From assembly GCA_029448655.1 (NCBI GenBank), contig JACCLO010000002.1, positions 5,186,249 through 5,250,248 on the forward strand: 64,000 nt of DNA. The letters are read 5' to 3'. A model generated the notes under the pieces. That model searched no databases. It had not been told where the DNA came from and saw nothing but the letters and a program-made list of their open reading frames with translations. Made by a program: the position numbers and the translations under genes. Positions 1 to 11,795 of this stretch are shown piece after piece (the stretch's first letter is position 1; every line of letters starts with the position of its first letter). Source of the stretch: Wolfiporia cocos. Its lineage: Eukaryota > Basidiomycota > Agaricomycetes > Polyporales > Phaeolaceae.

Positions 1-389
1 CGTGCAGCTCAACATAGGTCCTTGTACCGTTCTTACCTACCACCCTGTGTTGACGCGATTGGCTAGTCAGCGGGAGTAAATACCCGAGTGATCTCAGCAA
101 TTATCTGCAGTGAAAGTCTCAATCTCAGTGCAAATCCGACACAATACTGCAATGCTCGAAGCCCACAGTATCTGTATCACTGGTGCGGCCATGAGGTACT
201 TACTCTCTAAGTGGGTGTCCAGCAGTATTGATGGTTCAGTTTTGGATTACGATAAATTCGCACTTTACAGTAACACCCTCACCGGGAGAATACATGTATC
301 TAGATTAACATCAAATCACAACCTGCCTAGGTATACTCGGTAACAACAGCTAAGCGTAACTTTTAGGAGTCCATCATAGTAGACGTCCT
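1..389. other. Flank with no recognisable gene
   Basis: This stretch is the 3' flank of the oxysterol-binding protein gene, which ends at 390 on the minus strand. A 77-codon open frame at 110-343 has no motif I recognise and no splice-linked neighbour. I see no repeat or RNA gene here. Confidence 0.4.
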
Positions 390-3300
390 TTACGGCTCGT
401 CTTCGATAAATATACGATCAACGCCGGTCCAGGAGGCATCACCCCCTGAGTGCTTGGCCTCCCACACCTTGTCGCGCTCAAGCCAGTATTCAAGCTCGTC
501 GTCGACGGTCATGGGCGCCCACACCCTCTCGCCCGTGTCTGGTTCTGTTTCAGCTGTGAACCAGCGAGGCTTGTGAGGCGGAACTCTGCCCTCTTCCCGC
601 GCCTTTCTCGTGGCACGCTGGAATTCCTCCTGTTTGTTCTTCAGATCGTTGGCATGTTCATATCTGCCCAGCTCGAACGCCCGTTGATCTGGACGCAACC
701 GACAGTCTGTGGGCGCCAGGCATGACATGAGATTGGGCGGACAGTCGTTCAGCGTGATCGCAAAGGGGGTCAGGTTGAAGGGGGCGGGGGGCTTCTCAGA
801 ATTACGCCAGAGGAGGATATATTCGGGACTTGCAGATGGAGAAGTTGGCCCGCTGATGTTGACATCTGGGTGCAGTTGTCCAATTCCGGTGCCCACGGCT
901 CGTGCGACTAGTTGACTGTTCCAGCGACCGGCAATCTCATAGGTGGTGTTGCCTTCAGAATCCATCACGTAGCCGTATATTTCGTATGCATCCTTCCCTC
1001 GCCAGCCGCGGGGCTTGAAAGTCAGGACGCACTGATCCCCGGTGCGGTGATTGGTGACCTGCGATGAGGGTTCGTGAGATGCCCTTGATTAGAGGACCAG
1101 TCTTACCACCATATCACCGTAGTGATCTATCGTCGGTGACCCGAGGATAAAGCCGGAGATGTTGGTTGTCACCTTTTTCCAGCTATAATGCTCGGCAACT
1201 TTGCCCGCAACATGGGATCCCTTAGCCTTCGGGTATCCTTGAGCTCTCTCTTCAGGCAACAGTAGCTCTGCATGCGCAACTCCCGTCGGTCGAATCTCAA
1301 AGGATTTCCCCATGAATTTGTTCTGCGCATCAACCTTTCAAGCTGACGTCAGCAAAATCGTTGGTCGTGGGGAGATAAAGCGCACTTCGCCATAGTAACG
1401 CCAATTAGGAGACTCAGCCCAACATGCAGAGATAGGCGGATGGTGGCTGACTTGCTCGGACACATACCGATAGTCCTTGTCTAGTCGAACATACTCAAAC
1501 GTCTCGCCCTGCAAGACATCATCGTCAATGTCGTTTCAATCATCTGTCAGTGACTAAGAAGAGACTCGCCAGCATCGGGTTGAAGGGCTTGGCTATCCGA
1601 CCAATTGTTGACGAGTAATTTGACATAGCAAATGCTGCCACGAAGGCAATTCGTCGGTGTGGATCGTTCTCCGCGTATGCAGCATCGACTAATGAGATAT
1701 AAGTGCACTTGAATAATCTCCAAAATGAGGAAATTGAGACTCACGGCATTCAGAAAACTCCATATCCTCAGCCTAACCCGGATATATTCAATTGAAATGC
1801 TGTATTAAGAGCGAGATACCGGACTTACCATTCGCTGCAGCATGCTAGTTGGCTCGTTGAAGAACACGGGGAATGAGATCTTCGTCAGATCTTTCCCAAT
1901 ACTGTTTTTGAGTACCGCCCACAGGCTCATCGGTGGCCGGTTATCGCTGTCGATGGCCAACTTGTCGCGAAGCTTGATGTACTCGGCATACTGGTCCTTA
2001 TGCACGGAGATCCACAGTTGATCCGGGCTCGACATCAGCGACTTGTTCACAACGAGGTTCGGCAGAGTGTTGCTCTCGATCGCGTCGAAGAACTCGTCCT
2101 CCTCATCGGTATCATACGCATCGTCCTCCGGCTGACCCGGCGACGGCAGCGCGATGGAGAAAGGGCGAGAAGTGGACGCAACCATCATGAACTGCCCTGG
2201 AGTTGTCGCGGATAGTTGTCTCGACAGCGGCCTCCGCGGGACACTCATAGACGCAGCCGTCGGCGTCGGCTCCGGCGAGGGCACGACCGTCTCCGCACCG
2301 GGCGACGAGACCAGGGGCGACGCGACGAGCTGCGACACCCTTCTCCCGAGCCGCAGCGTGCCGTCCTCGGACGGACTCATGATGGTCCCGAAGCTCGCGT
2401 CGAGCATGCGGCTGCGCCTCCGCGCCTTGTTGCGAAGCTCCTGCTCGAGCTCCTGCGCGTCACGCACGACGGTCTGCAGGCTTTCCTCCCACACGTTCTG
2501 GCGCTCGCGCTCGCGCTCCAGCCGCGCTTTCCACCACTCGTCGCGTGCGCGCGCCATCTGCACGTACTCGCTCTGCATGCTGTGTACCGCCGCGAGCGTC
2601 TCGTCGACCGCCTTCCGCAACTCGACCGCGCGGGGTGCGGCGCCTGCACTGGCACCGGTGGCCGTGCTGGCGTCGGTTGCCGGGATAGGCATCTGGGACA
2701 GCAGCTGCGCCGCGAGTTCGATCTGTGCGAGGACCGCATTCCCCTGAAGCTCAAACGAGACCTGGTGCGGGGGGCCCTGCTCCTCCGAGCCCGCGACAGA
2801 CACACGCTCGCGCTCGGAGTCTGTGCGCTCGTCCGCCAGCTCCTTATTATCCGCATTCGACGGTGACCCGCCGCCGTCGCTCGGCTCCTCGCCCGCCGCG
2901 GAGCTCGCCATGCTCCCCTCGTACCTGCTGAACTTGGACGCGCGGAAGCTCGCGAGCGTGCCGCGGAAGCTCGGCTGCACGCTCGGCGCGTCGCTGTCCG
3001 CGCTCCGGCGCTCGAGCTCGCCCGCGCCCGCGCCGGGGTCCCGCCGCGCGGCGTCCATCGCCTTCTGCAGCGCCTGGATCCAGCGCGCCGCCTCGACCCG
3101 GTGGTTCGCCTTGATGTACCACTTCTGCGCGGTCGTGTGCCCGTGCGCGGGCGTCGAGTGCACCTCGAAGCGCAGCCCGTTTGTGCCCTGCTGCGTGTGC
3201 AGCGTCGCGGTCCGCAGCGCGATGGACCCTCTGCTCGCGATGTGCTCGTCGTCTTGGTGGCGATAGTCTGTGCGGGGGAGGGATGGTTGAGAATCGAGAG

Positions 3301-4383
3301 TCGAGCGCGGCGGATGAACATACATGACAAGACCCCGTCCTTGAGCACGAACCATCGGGTGCTGTATCCCCGGGCCACGTTTGTATACTTGGTCAGATAG
3401 CCTCTCAGCTCGGATGGTTCCGATGATGGCGTCGCCGCGAGCAACGATGTGTCCTGATTTGTGACTATCGCGCCTCGGTTAGGATGCATTGGCCGATCGT
3501 CTGCGTTGCCACTCACACTGCTTCAAGTATACCCGCACCCGGTCGTCCTTGCCGACTCCATCGTACACCATGCGTCCTCTGCGGTCCCGCGCAAACACGT
3601 CCGCGCCCGCGCGCACGGCCAGCTCCACCATCTTCAAGTCCTTCCGGCGCGCGGCTTCATGGAGGAGCGTCCGCCCGGACGCCTCGTCGAGATACGAGAG
3701 GTCGACGTTGTGTATGCGCGGCGACGACAGCAGCTTGACGAGCGTATCCGGCGGCGCCTCATTCGTGGGCGACAGGATGTACGTGCGCAGGAGCGAGCGG
3801 TACGACGCCGTGAGGAATGCGCGCGAATCTATGCGGACGCGTCAAAATCTGTCATTGGGCCGAAGCGCGACGACGCACCTTGGATCGCGCGGATCGTGTC
3901 TCTTCCCTTCGCGACCTCCAAGCATGTCCGGCCCTGGCTATCGCGGACCGTATCGTCGATGCCCTCCTGCTCCAGAAGGAGGCTGACGACGTCCGTGCGC
4001 GCGAGGGATGCGGCGAGGTGCAGCGCAGATGTGCCCGAGTCTTGGGGGTACACCGCGTTCGGCGAGACGGCTCTGTGTGAGAGCAGCAGCGCGACCGTGT
4101 CCGCTGCACGGCGAACATCAGTCTCAGCTCCATGTGCCAATCCCCTGCGCACTCACTGGATGCACAGCGGATCGCAAGGTGCAGGGCGGCGGAGCCTATG
4201 TCGTTCGTCCCATCGAGCGACTTGCGCCCGTCCCGCGCGGACTCGGCGAGGATGGTGTGTATGCGCGCGGGGTCCCCTGCGCGGGCCCGGACTCTCGCGT
4301 GAGCTCACGAGCAGCGGCAGATGGAGAGCATGCGCACCACTGCGGAGGGCTGAGAGGAGCCTGACCTGGTACAGCGGGTCCAT
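390..4383 (-). CDS. Oxysterol-binding protein, ankyrin-PH-FFAT-ORD type (Osh1/Swh1-like)
   Basis: Lipid-transfer protein that moves sterol or phosphoinositide at ER contact sites. Eleven exons can be joined with GT-AG borders (one exception): 4383-4338, 4276-4157, 4103-3879, 3828-3517, 3473-3324, 3267-1829, 1772-1745, 1688-1570, 1508-1386, 1334-1107, 1058-390. They sum to 3459 nt, an exact frame of 1152 codons. Residues 1-234 hold ankyrin repeats and about 259-360 a PH domain (GYLTKYTN). Coiled coil follows. At 2075-2095 (residues about 675-681) lies EFFDAIE, a textbook FFAT motif for binding VAP at the ER. The sterol-binding ORD fills the last 400 residues and carries the family signature EQVSHHPP at about 831. 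Exon 7 is only 28 nt. The intron at 1509-1569 starts with GC. The start at 4383 is chosen because it opens the first ankyrin exon; an additional upstream exon is possible. Confidence 0.93.
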
Positions 4384-5987
4384 GGCGTCTGTTCCGCGGG
4401 CGGTGAGGTGTGTGCGCAGACCGATGATGCTGGGGCTCACTTTGGCTGGCGTGCGCGTCCATCGCGCGCGCTGCGGAGGGGGTTAAGTGGATCTGCGTGC
4501 GCTGGCGGTGCGGCGGTGGTCAAATGGGCGTGAGCTGGGCGTTGGCAGTGCGAGCAGAATGGCCGAGCGCACTCATCTAACGACTCTCCTCTCTCCCGCT
4601 GCGCCGCCGAGAGCGTCATGCCCGAGCCGAATTATGCGCGATAAGTCCAAGTGAGGCATAGCGCGAAACGACATGTCCATTCCGGGGTTGTCTGCTGATG
4701 ATGCACGGGGCCTCGCGGCCCAACCGCAGGTCAACAGCTTGCAACTGCACCACCATCGTGTCTCTCGCCGATGTGATTCACCCCAGCTCCCCGGAGCTCA
4801 GGCAACGACGATATGCCGTTATCCCTCAGAATGCATGTTGCTGTGCCATACTCGACTCGCAGTAAGGGCTCAGCCACTCTAAGCTGAGCCACCCTCTGAG
4901 GGCGACATCAGACATTCTGCGACGCTGCTATGCCAGACATCCTATTCCTGGGTGCATTCCCTCTTCTCAGTCGGCGGGTTGATTGCTAGACCCCAGCCTT
5001 CCTAACATGATGGAGGGCCAGCAGCGACAGCCGTTTCAATTGACCCTACCGGCAGCGTATCTTGCATGCCGAGCGTGGTCGCAACGACCGCATACATCCA
5101 ACAGTGTCCAGCATGACTGGTCGTAAAACAAGGGCAACCACTGTCCTTCAATGACTCAGCGGGCCTGCAATGCCCTGCACCCCAGTGACCACATGTCTGG
5201 CGGCGTCTCTCGCGCGGTGGTGCGGCACTCTACCTCCGGTGGCGGCAGCAGCTCCATGGCTGAACTTGGCGACCAGGTCTCGTGCACTCCCACTATCAGC
5301 GCGATGCCGGCTCCGGTTGTGCGCAGCCTATGGCTTGAGGTGGAACTAGCTGGATCCCCGCCGACTGCGCATGCGTATGCGATGCCATCACGGATTGCGC
5401 TGCGTAGGGACGCCGCCTGGCCCGATTTGCATTTGCGCTTGACGAGGCGTTCATGTGTCTCAATTATATCTGACAGGACGACACTATCTCCATCAACGGG
5501 ACCATCAGCTGGCCCTCGGGCTTCCGAACGGCGGGAGGAAGGCGATGCTTCTGCGTCTGTCCGGGTGGTTTCCAAGTCAGAAGCACCCACAGAATGGACT
5601 GGACCCGCACTCTATTGGTACCAACAATACCACCTGGTTCTCTTCCCCGCAATTAACTCGGTGCCGGTCAAAACACAGGATTGTGGGGAATGGCATAGGG
5701 CCTCAACCCGCGCTTGGATGGTGCGACAGTTGATGGTACGCGTCGGAGAGCGCGTCGACGCGTTCGCGTGACATCGGGCGCGTCGTCGCGTGAACGCGTC
5801 CGAGGCGGACCGTGGGAAAATTGCGTTCCCGAGAACCCGTCGCTCGTCATTTGACAGGCTCACGAATCAGCTGTTCCAGACGGCGTGCAAATGCAATCTG
5901 CCGCCTATCGTGCTCATCGCGGCCCTAACCACCGTATAAGAGCCTCCGGGTGCTCTCCCCCTCTCCATTGCACTCTACACGGACACA
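4384..5987. other. Divergent intergenic region
   Basis: This lies between the start of the minus-strand oxysterol-binding gene and the start of the plus-strand monooxygenase gene, so it should hold both promoters. Open frames here (for example 5151-5771) show no family signature and overlap one another on both strands. A TATAAG box lies at 5934-5939, about 50 bases before the monooxygenase ATG. Confidence 0.5.
5933..5940 (+). promoter_or_regulatory. TATA box of the monooxygenase gene
   Basis: GTATAAG sits about 50 bases upstream of the ATG at 5988, followed by a pyrimidine-rich stretch, a usual arrangement for fungal promoters. Confidence 0.5.
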
Positions 5988-8556
5988 ATGGCCGCTGCAG
6001 CTGCACCTCTTGCACCCACCGCCGCCCCGGCCCCTGACAAGGTGTCTCTCCCTAGCTTGTCTGCTCCCGGCGATGACCTGAAGCCGACCCTCCCGACCCT
6101 CGACCGCCTCGGCGCGTCCCTCCAGCCCGACGTCGACGTGCAGAAGGTTGCCAGCGAGTTCTTCCGCGCGTTCGCGCAGCACGTCTCCGCGGGCAACGTC
6201 GAGGGCATCACAAGCCTCTTCCTCGAAGACGGCTGGTGGCGCGACCAGCTCGCGCTCACCTGGGAGTTCCGCACGTTCCACGGCGTGGGCAAGATCCGCA
6301 AGTTTCTCGCGGACCAGCTTGCCGGGAGCGGGATCGCACTCGGCGGCGTGCGCGACGTCGCCCTGCAGCAGCCGTACCCCGACCTCGCGTGGATCCAGGC
6401 GTTCTTCGACTTCGAGACCGGCGTCGGCATCGGCAGCGGCGTGTTCCGCCTCGTGCCGACCGCGAGCGGCGTCTGGAAGGCGTTCACGATGTACACGAAC
6501 CTGGAGGACCTCAAGGGCTTCCCCGAGAAGATCGGCATCCATCGCGAGTTCCTCCCGAACCACGGCAAGTGGAAGCGCCAGCGCGAGCAGGAGAGGGCGT
6601 TCCTGGACAAGGACCCGGAGGTCCTCATCGTCGGAGGCGGCCAGAGCGGTTTGGACGTCGCCGCCCGCCTGAAATGGTTGGGCGTGCCCGCCCTGATTGT
6701 TGAGAGCTCTCCGCGTATTGGCAGCCAGTGGCGGGGCCGGTATGAGGCACTCTGCCTTCACGACCCTATTTGTGAGTACGAACTTCCAAAACTCACGTAA
6801 ACAGCCTGATCGAGCTGATGTCCGCAGGGTACGACCACCTGCCCTACATGCCGTAAGTTCCCCTTCAGATATGCAGTATTCCCGCTAATGGTACTGCAGC
6901 TTCCCTCCGTCCTGGCCGGTTTACACCCCCGCACAAAAGGTCAGCACAACGCTCCGTTATGTTGTTATATGAAGATCGTGCTAATGTATTGTGTGTGGGT
7001 AGCTGGCTGATTGGCTCGAATACTACGCCGAGGCAATGGAGCTCAACGTTTGGACGTCTACCACTGCGACCGAGGTCAGGAAAGATGCCGAAGGAAGGTG
7101 GCGCGTCACTGTCCGCAAGGCCGACGGCACCGAGCGTACCTTCCACCCCGACCACGTCGTGATGGCCCTTGGCTTCGGTGGCGGCCTGCCGAACATGCCG
7201 ACAGTCCCGGGACAGGTGTGCTCAATTTATCAGCAACGGTGCATTCGTTTGATGGGATGATCTCGCCTTTACAGGAAGAGTTCCAGGGACAAGTTCTGCA
7301 CTCTACGCAACACAAGTCGGCGAGAGACCACGTGGGAAAGAAGGTCATTGTGATTGGTGCCGCCACTTCAGGTGTGTAAAGTGGATTCTGAAAGATTGTT
7401 GAATATATGTTTACCGTGTTTCTGTCAGCACACGATATCTGCTCTGATTACGTCGAGCACGGCGTTGGTGAGGCATACGCTCTTTGGTCGTTCCTAACGA
7501 GCCAGCTAACTTGCACCAGATGTCACCATGTATCAACAAAGCCCAACGTACGTTATGACGACCAGGGAGGGCGCGCCGCGGCTCTTCAAAGGTGCGTACG
7601 ATCCTGAATCGAGTTTGTAGTCGAATTTTGACTCGAACGTACAGGCCTGTACTGGGAGGGCGCGCCTCCTGTCGACGTCGCCGACCGGCTGCACAACTCA
7701 CTGCCCATCCTTGCCACAAAGGAGCTCCACAAGCGCGTCACCGCAGAGATCGCTGAGGCAGACAAGTGGGTACATAAAGCCTTGTGGCATAAATGCACTA
7801 CTGATCACATCCTAATTACCTGCAGGGAGCTGTTGCAGGGCTTGAAGCGTGCTGGCTTCAAGTATAACTTCGGACACGATGACTCGGGCTTCCTGTTCCT
7901 TGCACAGACTCGCGGCGGTGGCTACTACCTCGGTACGTCTGCAAGTTGAGAGTGCGGGCCGTCACTGAGCGATCACGTTCGAAACAGATGTTGGCACCAG
8001 CAAGAAGATTATCGACGGCAAGATCAAGCTCAAGAACGACAGCCCCCTCCAGCGGTTCACCAAGACCGGCCTGAAGTTCCAAGATGGCAGCGAGTTGGAG
8101 GCGGACGTCGTCCTCTTCGCTACCGGGTACGTTTCCTCGACATCTCGTCCGCAGATCCTCCGGTGCTGACCCTCACCTTGGCTCGCGACTTCGCAGATTC
8201 GAAGGCGCGGAGAAGGCGATCTACCGCCTCGTCGGGGACGAACTTGGCTCGCAGATCGGGCCGATCTGGAACCTGACCCCCGAGGGCGAGCAGCGCGGCG
8301 CGTGGCGCTGGCTCGGCGTGCAGAACCTCTGGTTTATGATGGGTGCGTGTCTCGCTCAGCTCGGCGGCTCCGGCGTGTGGGGCTCATCGGTGCGTGTGGT
8401 GTGCAGGCAACCTCGCGATGTGCCGCTTCCACTCGAAGCACCTTGCTCTCCGTGAGTGTCTTCCGTTATGCGGCAAGTATGTCCAGGTGCTGATGGCTTG
8501 CCGCAGAGATCTTGGCGATCCAAAAGGGCTTGTATGGGAAGCGTTACGCGGACTGA
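5988..8556 (+). CDS. Flavin-containing monooxygenase (FAD/NADPH dependent)
   Basis: Predicted soluble oxidoreductase that uses FAD, NADPH and oxygen to oxidise an unknown organic substrate. Thirteen exons: 5988-6771, 6828-6852, 6900-6939, 7003-7215, 7275-7371, 7429-7467, 7520-7591, 7645-7765, 7826-7932, 7988-8126, 8197-8342, 8407-8451, 8507-8556. They total 1878 nt and give 625 residues with no internal stop. The first 200 residues look like an NTF2/SnoaL-like region, common in this fungal subfamily. The FAD fold follows with IVGGGQSG near residue 214. The NADPH-binding second Rossmann motif VIVIGAATSAHD is near residue 375, and an ATG-type motif (LFATGF) is near 545. The intron after 6939 starts GTCAGC, a weaker donor. 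The cytosine deaminase gene follows in the same direction; co-regulation is possible but not shown. The substrate cannot be deduced. Confidence 0.92.
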
Positions 8557-9149
8557 GCTGTCTCTCCGGGCCTTGTCTCTACAGCTTAGAATGGTTTCGA
8601 TCTGAACGGTGTTGTAAATTAAATGTTGTATCATACGCACATGTGCTTCAGAGCTTCAACGGCGATTGTTTTGCACAAACCCAGACCGAGCAAGTGCAGT
8701 GCAAATTGCAAGTCCCGTTCCTTCTTTGGATGAGATATGATGGGCGCCCAGGCTTATCGGATCCCCGCGAGTTTTCAAATTCCTGTTCTCGTTCGGTAGC
8801 GTCCAGTGAATTGCTGAAGCCGTACTCAAGAGCAGGCCGCTGAGACAAGATCGCCATTTCCTGTGCATTGGTAAACCTCCTCAGCAACCTGCAGTTTGGT
8901 AGATTTGAAACCCCGCACATCACGTGAAGGCGGGGCCGACGCCTCGGGTCGGCGCCCCCGCGCAGGTTGAGTCACTTCAATCGTGATCAGCGCAAACTAC
9001 TGATATGGCAAGTCCCTTGCCATATTTGGATGAGATAAGAGTAGGCGCCCAGGACCTGACCATGCGAGATTATCGGTGTCAATTCCCGCGAGCTTGAACT
9101 CCGCCTCGCGTCCTCTGTTTTGATATCCTCTTTCCCTCTCCCCAGCCCA
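8557..9149. other. Intergenic region with a diverged direct repeat
   Basis: This holds the 3' end of the monooxygenase gene and the promoter of the deaminase gene. About 65-85 bases starting at 8708 recur, diverged, at 9008: both begin GCAAGTCCC, share TTTGGATGAGATA and GGCGCCCAGG, then TTATCGG and CCGCGAG. No gene is recognised. Confidence 0.6.
8708..9092 (+). repeat. Diverged direct repeat pair (8708-8771 and 9008-9092)
   Basis: Two copies in the same orientation share the ordered words GCAAGTCCC, TTTGGATGAGATA, GGCGCCCAGG, TTATCGG and CCCGCGAG, with insertions in the second copy. The second copy ends about 60 bases before the deaminase ATG, so it may carry promoter sites. Confidence 0.6.
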
Positions 9150-9982
9150 ATGGACTGCATCGACGCAATTGGGCTACGCACCGCGCTCGAGGCTGCACGC
9201 AAGAGCTACGACGAAGGCGGCGTGCCAATTGGAGCTGCGCTCGTGCGCAATGATAGCGGAGCGGTGCTCGGGAAAGGACATAACCAGCGTGTGCAATGCG
9301 CGTCGCCGATATTACATGGCGAGACGGCCACATTGCTTGATGCGGGGCGCCTCAAGGCGGAAGTGTATCGGGAGACGACTATGGTGCGTGTCTGAATCTT
9401 GCTCGTTTTGTTCGTCGGTGCTTCTGTGCTCTGTGGCATGAGGGCATAAGCCATTAGTCACAACTCCGTTACTAATATCTTTCCTTTTATCGATAGTACA
9501 CAACCCTTAGGTGAACTGTCATATTCATCCCATGAACTTGCATCAGATAAATCTAAATTCGACCCCTCCTCGACGCATGCAGTCCATGCAGCATGTGTAC
9601 AGGTGCCATCCTGCTATATAAGATCCCGCGACTTGTGATCGGTGAGAATGTCAACTTCCGTGGGGACGAAGACCTCCTGCGCGAGCGCGGCGTTGAAGTC
9701 GTCGTGCTCGATGATCTCGAGTGCAAATCTCTCATGGCAAAGTTTATCGAGGAGAAGCCTGAGGTTCGTGAATCACCCCCACGTGCCTGTTCATTCTTCA
9801 CTTCCCGCTCACCTTCATGTCACTGCTGGTTATCTACGGCCATCTTGACTCTCCACGCATCTCCATGCGGAGATCCTGCATGGTCGACTATCTATTTCAT
9901 CATAATGCTGATGATATGGTAACGTGTCTAGGAATGGTATGAGGATATTGGAGAGATACCACCGAACCACCCCACGGAATAG
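9150..9982 (+). CDS. FCY1: Cytosine deaminase (yeast Fcy1 type)
   Basis: Zinc enzyme of pyrimidine salvage that deaminates cytosine to uracil in the cytosol; in fungi this family also converts the prodrug 5-fluorocytosine. Four exons (9150-9383, 9497-9510, 9583-9763, 9932-9982) give 480 nt and 159 residues, against 158 in the yeast enzyme. The catalytic HGET (His ligand and proton-shuttle Glu) ends exon 1. The two zinc cysteines are in PCSMCTG at the start of exon 3. The conserved IGENVNF and the C-terminal EEWYEDIGE are present. Exon 2 is only 14 nt (TACACAACCCTTAG). Leaving it out would shift the frame and separate the two zinc motifs. The start is the only ATG before the conserved N-terminus. 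Confidence 0.95.
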
Positions 9983-10387
9983 GGCGAAGCGGCTGCAGCG
10001 GCTGTGATCGGGATGGGGGCCAAGAGCAAGAGCAACACGAGGGCTTCAGACTTGAGTTTCTGTTTCTGCACTGAGTACGCTTGTTTTCGACTGGGATGAC
10101 GAGAGCATGAGACGGCTCATCACCTTCCTGAAAACGTCTAGCTGGATCACTCGTACGCCGCCCTTCTTACGTTCCAGCGAAGTGCGTGCTGACGGGACTT
10201 CGAGTAACAGAGCGCAAGACTACTAACACATCGATATCATTTTCATTTATATCGCTGGACACCTACAGGCACTTCGTGTTGCTACTACTTTGCCAGATCG
10301 TAAAGTGAAACGTCGTCGCAAAAATGTTTTTCTGTCATTGAATGTGAAGTGGTGGCCACATAATATAGTGGTTAGGACATATCCATC
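9983..10387. other. No gene seen
   Basis: This is the 3' flank of the cytosine deaminase gene. Near 10365 a short TATAGTGGTTAGGACA resembles the D-arm of a tRNA-Glu or tRNA-Asp gene, but no anticodon or T arm follows. Confidence 0.5.
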
Positions 10388-10565
10388 CTACTCTACTCCA
10401 AGGAAGCGCGCAAAAGCCGACGCCATCACCTCCATTCCAACCTTCAGCTCCTTCTGAATGTCAATGTGTTCGTCGGTAACATGCGCTTGATAAATGTTCC
10501 CAGGACCGTAGAGCAGTGTGGACCAGAGGGGGAACGCAGAGTGTGCAGTCATCGTTGCAATACGA
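10388..10565 (-). pseudogene. Last exon of an M20 metallopeptidase/deacetylase (gene relic)
   Basis: Read on the minus strand, this segment gives about 58 residues ending at a TAG (10388-10390). They include TAHSAFPLWSTLLYGPGNIYQAH and then VTDEHIDIQKEL, matching the C-terminal end of M20 family peptidases, where a YGPG...AH..DE motif closes the active site. A plausible splice acceptor (TTAG) precedes the exon at 10566. No upstream M20 exon can be read in the next kilobase, so the metal-binding part is missing. This appears to be the tail left after loss or transposon invasion of the rest. Confidence 0.7.
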
Positions 10566-11649
10566 TCTAATTACACCCCCGTCTTATTAACAATCGATAT
10601 AGCACCTCTATAGTGAGCTTTTATAATTGGCACAGTCATTGACAAAGTGTTGGATCATTTTCGATTGAGTTGGTATTGAGAGCTTGATTATGTGCTCTTT
10701 CGCCCATGCGCAAGACGAGAGAACAGCTGTTTTCGGTTATTTAGCTTCCATAACACGCAGCACTGCAATATGACATGCTACAGAATTGATGATCGGAATT
10801 GCGACAATTTCTATAGCTCGCCTCCTAGTGCTTGTCCGAGTGTCACGATATAGAGGGGTTATACTTATGGCGTCAACAAGCTTAAGCTGAGACACGGACC
10901 GACTTCCTGAGATCTGGACCTCTACCGGCCCAGTGTCGCCATATTGTGAACGAATCCAACACATAGGGGTGACCGCGCCAGCGGGTTTGCGTAGCACTGG
11001 GGCACTGGGGAGGGGCAATCCTGTCCCAACGGCATCTCCCGGATGTCCTCTGTCTGAGAGAGTTAGCGCGCGCTACTTGCGCGCTTGTACCTCGACAGCG
11101 TCTAATGTTAGGATTTGATGGTATCAGTGCATGGCGTGGTGCGGCGTCCACTGCTGACGTGTAGTGCTCGCTGGACCATGGTATTTTTCTACAGATAATC
11201 AAGGAGTGCTTTTCACGCCTTGGTGTAGTGAGACTAAATGTGTATTAAATATATCTACATCGATCCTCCGGGATGGGTTTTCTTCAAATCGCATCATTTC
11301 CATTATATAGCGAGGCAGTGGTTTCAAGGGCATACACGTGTGTCATGTGATTTGGCGCGTTGTGCTTAACATGCGCACCAATTGCACACCTGTGGTATCT
11401 GCATTTCCAGGTGCAGCTGGCCATATAGTTTGTAGCCTTTCTAACGCATCTAATAAGTTCCATGTACTATACCGGACAATGGTGCTATACCACTTTCTTG
11501 CGAGCCCTTTGACAGCGGCATGTCAAGGCCATCAGCAGGACATCAAGGCTTGTCAGCGCTACTAGGAGTCAATCTAATCTACGGTCACTGAATTTGGTAG
11601 GTGCGGGGTTTGGACTCAATCATTCTGTGGGACACTTTTTAAACCGAGC
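10566..11649. other. No gene seen; possible repeat end near 10979
   Basis: This stretch contains no supported gene. CAGCGGGTTTGCGTAGCAC at about 10979 resembles the terminal repeat of the R1 family described at 22687, suggesting an old fragment. Confidence 0.4.
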
Positions 11650-11795
11650 TTGCCCCTCCCAAGTAGCACCAAGCGCCGAGTATCACATGTGTTCCAGGGC
11701 ACTCTGACACTGCTGTGTACGAGCGTTGAAGACCCTAAAGCTGTGGTAGCTTATGAAGGCAGAATAATAATAGAAAGTATTGGTTGAATTCATTA

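Noticed and set aside
2154..3516. Plus-strand and alternate-frame open frames inside the oxysterol-binding gene
   Set aside because: They are antisense or shifted shadows of the large coiled-coil exon, whose frame is fixed by domains on both sides.
5151..5771. 206-codon open frame before the monooxygenase gene
   Set aside because: No recognisable domain, and open frames of similar length exist on the opposite strand over the same bases.
10355..10395. Possible tRNA-Glu or tRNA-Asp (TATAGTGGTTAGGACATATCC)
   Set aside because: Only a D-arm-like word is present; there is no anticodon stem, T arm or acceptor pairing, and the M20 exon follows directly.
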